Positions 1 through 4,481 of a stretch of DNA of 5,581 nucleotides are shown piece after piece. The DNA lies in the NCBI GenBank assembly GCA_029936425.1, contig JAPYSU010000033.1, forward strand, positions 1-5,581, in the 5' to 3' direction. The translations under genes and the position numbers were made by a program. The notes beneath the pieces are model-generated. The model did no database searches. It saw only the letters and a list, made by a program, of their open reading frames with translations, and had not been told where the DNA came from. Each line of letters opens with the position of its first letter. The first letter of the stretch is position 1. This DNA is from Litorimonas sp. GTDB lineage: Bacteria; Pseudomonadota; Alphaproteobacteria; Caulobacterales; Maricaulaceae.

Positions 1-1
1 T

Positions 2-217
2 GTCTACATCGTGACCTCTTCGGGAGGCACTCCGGTAGGTGGAGAAAAAGACTTTGCAAGCTCTTACTTCAGCTTTGTTTGCAAATTTATCGGCGCTAGA
101 AACATCGAGCTTATTGATGCGGGCGGATCAAAAAGGGAGCGAGAGCAAATTGTTGTTCAGGCAAGATCCCGAATTGATCAAATTCTGTCGAATCAGCGGC
201 TTGTCGCCATCAAGTAA
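2..217 (+). CDS. C-terminal fragment of an AzoR-like FMN-dependent NAD(P)H oxidoreductase (flavodoxin-like fold), 5' end outside window
   Basis: An open frame enters from the window edge and ends at TAA 215-217, giving about 71 residues. It begins VYIVTSSGGTPVGGEKDFAS, followed by a Y-x6-FIG segment and then IELIDAG. In the flavodoxin_2/AzoR family (FMN-dependent NADH:quinone or azo reductases) the same order is seen near the C-terminus: a beta strand ending in a serine-glycine-glycine loop that contacts FMN, a D-F-x-x-x-Y-L helix, F-I-G-I, a strand ending in an acidic residue, and a final helix. Such enzymes are cytoplasmic homodimers that transfer two electrons from NAD(P)H to quinones or azo compounds. 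The final helix here (about residues 44-62) is rich in K, R, E and Q. The frame continues upstream of its first ATG at 11, so that ATG is internal rather than the start. The gene ends 50 bp before the FMO gene on the same strand, so co-transcription is possible. The family call rests on remembered motifs and only the last third of the protein. Confidence 0.68.
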   Translation, partial: VYIVTSSGGTPVGGEKDFASSYFSFVCKFIGARNIELIDAGGSKREREQIVVQARSRIDQILSNQRLVAIK

Positions 218-219
218 TC

Positions 220-233
220 AGGCTTTTCAGCCT
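220..233 (+). terminator. Weak hairpin after the AzoR-like gene; doubtful terminator
   Basis: AGGCT (220-224) and AGCCT (229-233) form a 5-bp stem with a TTTC loop just after the stop codon. No run of T follows (TGGTATT), so efficient intrinsic termination is unlikely. It may be an attenuating hairpin or chance. Confidence 0.2.
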
Positions 234-257
234 TGGTATTAACCGTAATGAATAAAC

Positions 258-261
258 GGGA
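258..261 (+). promoter_or_regulatory. Ribosome binding site of the FMO gene
   Basis: GGGA at 258-261 lies 6 nt before ATG 268, within a short AT-rich gap. It supports this ATG, which directly precedes the FAD-binding strand. No convincing -35/-10 pair was seen in 218-267, so transcription may come from upstream. Confidence 0.55.
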
Positions 262-267
262 ATTATT

Positions 268-2007
268 ATGAAAGTCTGTGTTATTGGTGCTGGCCCTTCC
301 GGGTTAACGACAATCAAACAATTGCTTGATGAAAGCCATGATGTCACTTGCTTTGATGCCAACGAAAGTGTCGGTGGCATATGGTATCGAGGTGGTGATG
401 ATGGGCAGCAGATGAAGGCCTATGACAACATGATGCTTACTGTTTCTATGAAAATGATGTCTTTTTCTGATTTTATTTTCAAAGACGGCAGGAAGTTTAC
501 GGACCATAAAGGATATCTTCGTTATCTTGAAGAGTATTCTGATAAATTTGGCCTTGCCAGACACATACAATTCAACAGTCTCGTCAAGGAAGTGATCCGA
601 GAAAGTGATGGCTCCTGGATAGTAAAGGTAAAGGTGGGGGATAAAAGAGTGTCGTCCCACCGCTTTGAGGCTGTTGCAATTTGCAGTGGACCGTTTAAGA
701 CGGCCAATACTGAAATTAGTGAAATTGATGGCTTCACTGGCGAGGTTGTCCACTCCAAGTCTTATCGGAATAGTAAAGACTTTGAGGGTAAGAAAGTTTT
801 GGCGATCGGCCTGGCTGAGTCGGGTGCGGATATGCTTAGAGAAGTTTCCAATGTTGCCCAGAAATGCGTGGTTTCGATCAGGTCCCATACTTTTCTTATT
901 CCCCGTCTTATCTACGGGAAGTATTCGACGGACACGTTAACCACCCGGTCTCATCATTATGAAATGTGGAACAGGGCTTCGAAAATAAAATTCCAGATGA
1001 AATCCTATAGCCAGGATAGTTGGGCCCTCAGGAATATTTTTCTGGGGGTTGCGAATGCCTATGGTCTGGCCTCGATCCCGGCTAACTTTCTTTACAGAAA
1101 GATAATGGGTGATAAAAAAAATAATGATCCTGGAAAGAATAATATGGGCCAGGATAGCGACCCATCAAAAATTGACTATGATACAAAAAATGAAAAAGAG
1201 GTGGTGGATTTCATTAACAAATGGAATAAAAAATCCCATCATGACAAAGGGAATTGGTCTCAAAAGATAATTTTCTCAAAGAATGTAAGTTTTGTCCCTA
1301 ATATCCTTAACAACAAGCTTGTTGTTAAGGATTGTGGCATTGGAAGGGTTGAGGGAAATACGATTTACTTTAATGATTCAACTTCGGAAGAATTTGACAA
1401 GATTCTGTTGTGTACGGGGTTCAAGAAAGATTTTTCGTTGCTGAGCAATGTGGAGATTAAAGACAATAACGTTCGAAATCTCTACAAGCATGCTTTTCAT
1501 CCGGATCATAATGGGCGCCTGGCCATGATCGGCTTTGTTCGTCCTATTAGTGGCGGCATTCCAATTTGCTCAGAAATGCAGGCGCGCTATTTTGCCCTTT
1601 TATGTAGTAATAAGATCAATCTCCCCGAAGACGTTGGCGATCGAATTGAAAGAGAGAAGGATTGGGAAGAGCAGTGGATGTGCCTCAGTCCGAATCATAC
1701 TGAATCCATGCCTTCTCAGATCATGTTTCTGGACTCTATTGCAAAAGAAATTGGTTGCCACTACCCGTTTCATAAACTGATCACCAAGCCTCGGCTACTA
1801 GTAAGGTTATGGTTTTATTCCTTTAACCAGTCTTGCTACCGAATGACCGGACCTCATCATCATGACGATGAGGCAGTTAAAGATATTATGACTGAGGAAG
1901 TTCCTCTTCATGACTACGGGTTTATGCTGACGATGATAGCGCTCTCTTTCATGCCATCATTTGTACACCCCAAAAATCTCGATTTCCAATACGGTGTAAA
2001 GAACTGA
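268..2007 (+). CDS. Flavin-containing monooxygenase (FMO family), NADPH- and FAD-dependent, with altered active-site residues
   Basis: A 579-residue protein with complete FMO architecture. Seen in the sequence: an FAD Rossmann motif G7-A-G9-P-S-G12; a GGIW motif at 36-39; an S-x-x-M-M-x-F-S-D-F block at 60-69 resembling the S-K-E-M-M-C-F-x-D-F block of animal FMOs; the FMO signature F-x-G-x3-H-x3-Y at F156-G158-H162-Y166; an NADPH Rossmann motif at 181-186; an L-C-T-G-F block at 381-385 in the place of F-A-T-G-Y; and an I-G-F-V-R-P-x3-G-x-P-I-x-x-E-x-Q-A-R block at 421-440. Homology to the FMO C-terminus continues to about 540 (Y524-R-M-T-G-P529). FMOs use C4a-hydroperoxyflavin to oxygenate N, S or C atoms of small molecules; a few relatives halogenate aromatic substrates. 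The substrate here is unknown. Oddities: the conserved active-site Asn of N/S-oxygenating FMOs aligns with Thr58, the middle Gly of the NADPH motif is Ala183, and residues about 279-330 form a charged K/N/D-rich insert. No signal peptide or membrane helix was seen, so it is probably cytoplasmic. The gene is AT-rich compared with algH downstream and sits 32 bp before the DAHP synthase gene, suggesting one operon. Confidence 0.9.
   Translation: MKVCVIGAGPSGLTTIKQLLDESHDVTCFDANESVGGIWYRGGDDGQQMKAYDNMMLTVSMKMMSFSDFIFKDGRKFTDHKGYLRYLEEYSDKFGLARHIQFNSLVKEVIRESDGSWIVKVKVGDKRVSSHRFEAVAICSGPFKTANTEISEIDGFTGEVVHSKSYRNSKDFEGKKVLAIGLAESGADMLREVSNVAQKCVVSIRSHTFLIPRLIYGKYSTDTLTTRSHHYEMWNRASKIKFQMKSYSQDSWALRNIFLGVANAYGLASIPANFLYRKIMGDKKNNDPGKNNMGQDSDPSKIDYDTKNEKEVVDFINKWNKKSHHDKGNWSQKIIFSKNVSFVPNILNNKLVVKDCGIGRVEGNTIYFNDSTSEEFDKILLCTGFKKDFSLLSNVEIKDNNVRNLYKHAFHPDHNGRLAMIGFVRPISGGIPICSEMQARYFALLCSNKINLPEDVGDRIEREKDWEEQWMCLSPNHTESMPSQIMFLDSIAKEIGCHYPFHKLITKPRLLVRLWFYSFNQSCYRMTGPHHHDDEAVKDIMTEEVPLHDYGFMLTMIALSFMPSFVHPKNLDFQYGVKN
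1303..1332. repeat. Perfect 30-bp palindrome inside the FMO coding sequence
   Basis: The half-site ATCCTTAACAACAAG (1303-1317) is followed immediately by its exact reverse complement (1318-1332), centred on a HindIII-type AAGCTT. The neighbouring pair 1302/1333 does not match, so the symmetry stops sharply. The palindrome covers FMO codons 346-355 in phase (I-L-N-N-K-L-V-V-K-D), and the opposite strand encodes the same ten residues. As RNA it could fold into a 13-bp stem with an AGCU loop. No T-run follows, so it does not look like an intrinsic terminator. Confidence 0.9.
1852..1873. repeat. Near-perfect 22-bp palindrome near the 3' end of the FMO gene
   Basis: CCTCATC (1852-1858) and GATGAGG (1867-1873) are exact inverted arms, and the central TCATGA (1860-1865) is also self-complementary, leaving one mismatched pair (1859/1866). 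It encodes P529-H-H-H-D-D-E535. Since CAT repeats and GATGAG codons readily give such symmetry, chance is more plausible here than for the 30-bp palindrome. Confidence 0.6.
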
Positions 2008-2025
2008 CATCAGTGCATGGATGCT

Positions 2026-2031
2026 TAAGGA
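2026..2031 (+). promoter_or_regulatory. Shine-Dalgarno site that decides the DAHP synthase start
   Basis: TAAGGA at 2026-2031 is a good Shine-Dalgarno match, 8 nt before ATG 2040. It favours that ATG over the in-frame GTG at 2013, which has no purine-rich sequence at a suitable distance. Confidence 0.75.
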
Positions 2032-2039
2032 TATTGAAA

Positions 2040-3134
2040 ATGGAACTCAATAATACGGACAATTTGAATATTGAATCCCAGTTCATGCTGGTCAACCCTG
2101 AACAGCTTAAAACATCTATGCCAGTGTCTGAATCGGGTGCAAAAACGGTTAGCGATAGTCGCCGTGTCATCAAGAACATCCTTGAAAAAAAGGATCACCG
2201 CCTCATTGCTATTGTTGGCCCTTGCTCTATCCATGATGTGGAATCGGCACTTGAGTATGCAAAAAGATTAAAAGCGCTCCCCGAGAAGCTTTCCGACACG
2301 CTCTATATTGTTATGCGGGTTTATTTCGAGAAGCCCAGAACTACTGTGGGGTGGAAAGGGCTTATCAATGACCCTCACCTGGATAACAGTTTCAGGATAG
2401 AAGAAGGGTTGCAGATCGCGAGAAAACTCCTAATGGAGATCACTTCAATGGGGGTTCCTGTGGCTACAGAAGCTCTCGATCCGGTAGCACCACAGTACCT
2501 GTCTGATTTGATCAGCTGGTATGCCATTGGTGCGCGAACCACCGAATCCCAGACCCATCGGGAAATGGCCAGTGGTCTCTCGTCGCCGGTGGGGTTCAAG
2601 AATGCCACTGACGGTAGTTTGATGGTGGCGGTTAATGCGCTGAAGTCTTCTTCCCATCCTCATCGCTTCCTTGGCATCAATGGTCAGGGGCAGGTGGCGG
2701 TTATCAAAACCAAAGGCAATGATTATTCACATATCGTGCTGCGTGGTGGTGATGGTGGGCCAAATTACGACAGGCAGAGTGTCGGGAAGTGTGAGGCTGT
2801 ATTAGCGGATGCCGGGTTGGAGCCCACCATTATGGTGGATTGCAGTCACGCCAATTCAGGGAAGGATCCCACACGCCAGCCCTTGGTGGTGAGTGATATT
2901 GCCTCCCAGATTCAGCAAGGTAATCGCTCCGTCGTTGGCTTCATGATGGAAAGCCATCTTAACTTTGGCAATCAAAGCCTCGACGTTAAAGGCAAGGAAG
3001 AGCTTCGCCACGGGGTTTCCATAACGGACTCTTGCCTTGACTGGTCAAGCACGGAGAGCTGCCTGATCAATTTAGCCAATGATATTCGGGTGGCATTGAG
3101 GGCCCGCTGCCAGTCGGAGCTTGAGCCCGCCTGA
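2040..3134 (+). CDS. 3-deoxy-7-phosphoheptulonate (DAHP) synthase, class I AroF/AroG/AroH type
   Basis: A 364-residue enzyme (family about 350-365) that condenses phosphoenolpyruvate with erythrose 4-phosphate to DAHP, the committed cytoplasmic step of the shikimate pathway. Visible motifs in order: GPCSIHD at 60-66 with metal ligand Cys62; RVYFEKPRTTVGWKG at 93-107 (PEP/E4P binding, Arg93, Lys98, Arg100); G-A-R-T-T-E-S-Q at 164-171; GFKN at 185-188 with Lys187; L-R-G-G at 234-237 with Arg235; VDCSHANSGKD at 266-276 with metal ligand His270; F-M-M-E-S-H with Glu304; and S-I-T-D with Asp330. All four expected metal ligands (Cys, His, Glu, Asp) are present, so it should be active. The N-terminal extension typical of feedback-regulated class I enzymes is present, but I cannot tell whether Phe, Tyr or Trp is the effector, so no aroF/G/H symbol is given. 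It starts 32 bp after the FMO stop with its own Shine-Dalgarno site. This suggests dedicated aromatic precursor supply to the neighbouring redox enzymes, although it could be the ordinary housekeeping copy. Confidence 0.95.
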   Translation: MELNNTDNLNIESQFMLVNPEQLKTSMPVSESGAKTVSDSRRVIKNILEKKDHRLIAIVGPCSIHDVESALEYAKRLKALPEKLSDTLYIVMRVYFEKPRTTVGWKGLINDPHLDNSFRIEEGLQIARKLLMEITSMGVPVATEALDPVAPQYLSDLISWYAIGARTTESQTHREMASGLSSPVGFKNATDGSLMVAVNALKSSSHPHRFLGINGQGQVAVIKTKGNDYSHIVLRGGDGGPNYDRQSVGKCEAVLADAGLEPTIMVDCSHANSGKDPTRQPLVVSDIASQIQQGNRSVVGFMMESHLNFGNQSLDVKGKEELRHGVSITDSCLDWSSTESCLINLANDIRVALRARCQSELEPA

Positions 3135-3323
3135 AAGGTGAGGGGCGGATCAGCGATAGCTCCAGACTTTGCGAGTCGGGCTTGGTCCGAGGGAAGGCGG
3201 ATCTGGCCGGGCTTGGTCTTCCAGCGCTTGCCCTCCCTGCTTCATGTACGAAATTCTCCCAGGTTGCCCCTCTCGGGGCTCCTTGAGCTTGCAGCGCTCC
3301 TCCCCTCCCCGGATACTGTGCCC
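3135..3323 (+). other. GC-rich leader between the DAHP synthase gene and algH, with two short direct repeats
   Basis: A 189-bp gap with no convincing gene. It holds two 8-bp GGCGGATC copies (3144-3151, 3196-3203) and two 11-bp CGGGCTTGGTC copies (3177-3187, 3208-3218) in the same order, as if a short unit had been duplicated with a deletion. A small hairpin, GCCCC-TCTC-GGGGC (3266-3279), has no T-run after it. No clear promoter was found, though algH's own promoter is most likely here. The stretch stays open in the algH frame back to 3138, which could mislead start prediction. Confidence 0.5.
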
Positions 3324-3884
3324 ATGGAAAACACACCCTTGAAGCACCAGTTGCTGGTGGCCATGCCACAAATGGCTGACCCGGACTTTGAACATTCCGT
3401 TACCTATATCGTTGAGCACAGCAGCGAGGGCGCCATGGGGCTGACGCTCAACCGCCCGGTGCAGATCAGCCTGGGTGATATCCTCAGCGACATGGATATT
3501 GAAATCGAAGTGCCGCCCTCCGAGCGGCATCGCGTGGTGGCCGGTGGGCCGGTCCAGCAGGAAGCCGGCTTTGTGCTGCACAGTGCCGCCACCCGCTGGC
3601 ACGCCAGCACTGTCCTCAGTGATGGCCTGATTCTGACCACCAGCCGTGACATTCTCGAAGCCATCGCCATTGGTGAAGGCCCGGAGCAGTCCCTGATTTG
3701 CCTGGGCTATGCGGGTTGGGATGCCGGGCAGCTGGAGCAGGAGCTGGTGGATAACGCCTGGCTCAGCACCCCCGCCAGTCGCGAACTGATCCTCGACACC
3801 CCCTTCGAACAAACCTGGCACGCGGCCGCCGCGCGCATTGGCGTTGATATGAGTTTGATTGCCACGCAGGCAGGCCACAGCTGA
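3324..3884 (+). CDS. algH: AlgH/YqgE family protein (UPF0301, DUF179)
   Basis: A 186-residue protein, matching the usual 185-190 of the family. Family blocks in order: L-L-V-A-M-P-x-M-x-D-P-x-F-x-x-S-V at about 10-26; GAMGLTLNRP at 37-46; GGPVQQEAGFVLH at 74-86; L-x-L-G-Y-A-G-W-x-x-G-Q-L-E-x-E at about 115-130; and N-x-W-L shortly after. These are characteristic of YqgE/AlgH. The biochemical role is not settled; AlgH was linked to alginate regulation in Pseudomonas, and the family commonly sits next to ruvX. ATG 3324 is chosen because M-E-N-x-x-L-K-x-Q-L-L matches the family N-terminus; starts near 3138 would add about 62 residues with no family counterpart. Only a weak GGA (3311-3313) serves as a ribosome binding site. 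The gene is much richer in G+C than the FMO gene. It ends 2 bp before the inverted-repeat element that separates it from ruvX. Confidence 0.93.
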   Translation: MENTPLKHQLLVAMPQMADPDFEHSVTYIVEHSSEGAMGLTLNRPVQISLGDILSDMDIEIEVPPSERHRVVAGGPVQQEAGFVLHSAATRWHASTVLSDGLILTTSRDILEAIAIGEGPEQSLICLGYAGWDAGQLEQELVDNAWLSTPASRELILDTPFEQTWHAAAARIGVDMSLIATQAGHS

Positions 3885-3886
3885 AA

Positions 3887-3919
3887 GGCAATTAATAATG
3901 AATAGTTAATAATTAATAG
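3887..3919 (+). repeat. Left terminal inverted repeat: GGCAA plus four heptads
   Basis: GGCAA (3887-3891) is followed by TTAATAA, TGAATAG, TTAATAA and TTAATAG (3892-3919). The heptads differ only at positions 2 and 7. Confidence 0.85.
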
Positions 3920-3942
3920 CGGCGCGGTTGAAGTTCTTGTTC

Positions 3943-3996
3943 TTGCAAGGTTAGAAGCCGCGGTCACAACACCGGGCGCGGCCACGAACCTTGCAA
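3943..3996. repeat. Nested inner stem-loop of the element
   Basis: A 10-bp arm (3943-3952 with 3987-3996) and a 6-bp arm (3957-3962 with 3977-3982) share the same centre, separated by a 4x4 internal loop and closed by a 14-nt loop. If transcribed with algH-ruvX this would be a stable RNA hairpin. Confidence 0.75.
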
Positions 3997-4020
3997 AATC
4001 AGAGCAACGAGATCGCGCAA

Positions 4021-4053
4021 CTATTAACTATTCATTATTAACTATTCATTGCC
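4021..4053 (-). repeat. Right terminal inverted repeat: GGCAA plus four heptads on the - strand
   Basis: Read on the - strand from 4053 this is GGCAA followed by TGAATAG, TTAATAA, TGAATAG and TTAATAG. Again only heptad positions 2 and 7 vary. All six mismatches with the left repeat fall at those two positions. Confidence 0.85.
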
Positions 4054-4056
4054 CCT

Positions 4057-4458
4057 ATGATTCTTGCCTTCGATTACGGTACACAAAAAATCGGTGTGGC
4101 CAGCGGTAATGCGCTGCTGGGCACCGCCACGCCCTTGAAAGCCCTGCCCTGCAAAAACACCCAGCCCAACTGGGATGACATTGCCGCGCTGTTAAAAGAG
4201 TGGGAGCCGGAGGCGTTGGTCGTTGGGTTGCCACTGAACATGGATGGCAGTGATAGCGAGTCCACGGCACGGGCCCGTAAATTTGCCAATCGTCTGCATG
4301 GGCGATTCGGGAAAAAAGTGTGGCTGGTGGATGAACGTTTGAGCACCCGCGAAGCCCGCGAACGTACGGGTATCCAGAAAGCAGACCCGCGGGTGGATTC
4401 CATGGCAGCGGTGGTGATTGCGGAAGGCTATTTCTCTGGTAATGCACAGTGTTTTTAA
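4057..4458 (+). CDS. ruvX: RuvX/YqgF family putative Holliday junction resolvase (RNase H fold)
   Basis: A 133-residue protein close in length to E. coli YqgF (138). It has the RNase H-fold family blocks: A-F-D6-Y-G-T-x-x-I-G-V-A at 4-15 with the first catalytic Asp; L-L-K-E-W-x-P-x-x-L-V-V-G-L-P-L-N-M-D-G at about 45-64; A-R-A-R-K-F-A-N-R-L-H-G-R-F-G at about 71-85; D92-E-R-L-S-T; and V-D114-S-M-A-A-V-V-I near the C-terminus with the last acidic residue. YqgF proteins are implicated in pre-16S rRNA 5' processing and, by fold, Holliday junction cleavage; they act in the cytoplasm. The N-terminus is a few residues shorter than in E. coli, because the palindromic element ends 3 bp before the ATG. 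No Shine-Dalgarno sequence precedes ATG 4057 (ATTCATTGCCCCT). An in-frame stop at 4039-4041 excludes a longer protein, except from a rare ATT at 4048. Its stop codon overlaps a possible ATG of the next gene. Confidence 0.94.
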   Translation: MILAFDYGTQKIGVASGNALLGTATPLKALPCKNTQPNWDDIAALLKEWEPEALVVGLPLNMDGSDSESTARARKFANRLHGRFGKKVWLVDERLSTREARERTGIQKADPRVDSMAAVVIAEGYFSGNAQCF

Positions 4459-4470
4459 TGAACCGATTTT

Positions 4471-4475
4471 GGGAG
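4471..4475 (+). promoter_or_regulatory. Shine-Dalgarno site favouring the TTG start of the lipoprotein gene
   Basis: GGGAG at 4471-4475 lies 6 nt before TTG 4482. The competing in-frame ATG at 4458 has only CAGTGTTTTTA upstream. Confidence 0.6.
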
Positions 4476-4481
4476 CCAATT

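Larger units (their letters stand above)
3887..4053. mobile_element. 167-bp MITE-like palindromic element with heptad-repeat terminal inverted repeats
   Basis: Two 33-bp terminal inverted repeats (3887-3919 and 4021-4053) match at 27 of 33 positions. Each consists of GGCAA followed by four 7-mers of the form T(T/G)AATA(A/G). A shifted register gives a perfect 20-bp inverted match (3892-3911 with 4022-4041). Inside lie two more exact inverted pairs in one register: TTGCAAGGTT (3943-3952) with AACCTTGCAA (3987-3996), and GCCGCG (3957-3962) with CGCGGC (3977-3982). The core is GC-rich and the termini almost pure A/T. There is no room for a transposase, so if mobile it would be non-autonomous; no clear target-site duplication is seen. 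It fills the algH-ruvX gap exactly, starting 2 bp after one stop and ending 3 bp before the other start. The structure is seen directly; mobility is inferred. Confidence 0.72.

Noticed and set aside
233..262. Sigma-70 promoter before the FMO
   Set aside because: TTGGTA at 233-238 has no -10 hexamer at a suitable spacing; TAATGA at 246-251 is too close.
304..888. - strand open frame of 194 codons inside the FMO
   Set aside because: No motif, and it lies opposite the strongly conserved FAD and NADPH motifs of the FMO.
2013..2039. Upstream GTG start for the DAHP synthase
   Set aside because: It adds nine residues with no family counterpart and lacks a binding site, whereas TAAGGA is well placed for ATG 2040.
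3127..3148. Intrinsic terminator after the DAHP synthase gene (CCGCC/GGCGG stem)
   Set aside because: The stem overlaps the last codon before the stop, has a 12-nt loop and no T-run follows.
3138..3323. N-terminal extension of AlgH by 62 residues
   Set aside because: The extension has no AlgH similarity, would exceed the family length and includes the direct repeats; ATG 3324 gives the normal protein.
3150..3878. Long - strand open frame (242 codons) opposite algH
   Set aside because: It is a shadow caused by GC-rich codon usage in algH. Its translation is Gly/Gln/His-rich with no recognisable motif, while the + strand matches AlgH along its whole length.
3887..4053. Integron attC site
   Set aside because: The ends are A/T heptads and not paired RYYYAAC/GTTRRRY boxes, and no cassette or integrase is seen.
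3887..4053. CRISPR array
   Set aside because: The repeats are 7 bp, contiguous and inverted between the two ends, with no unique spacers.
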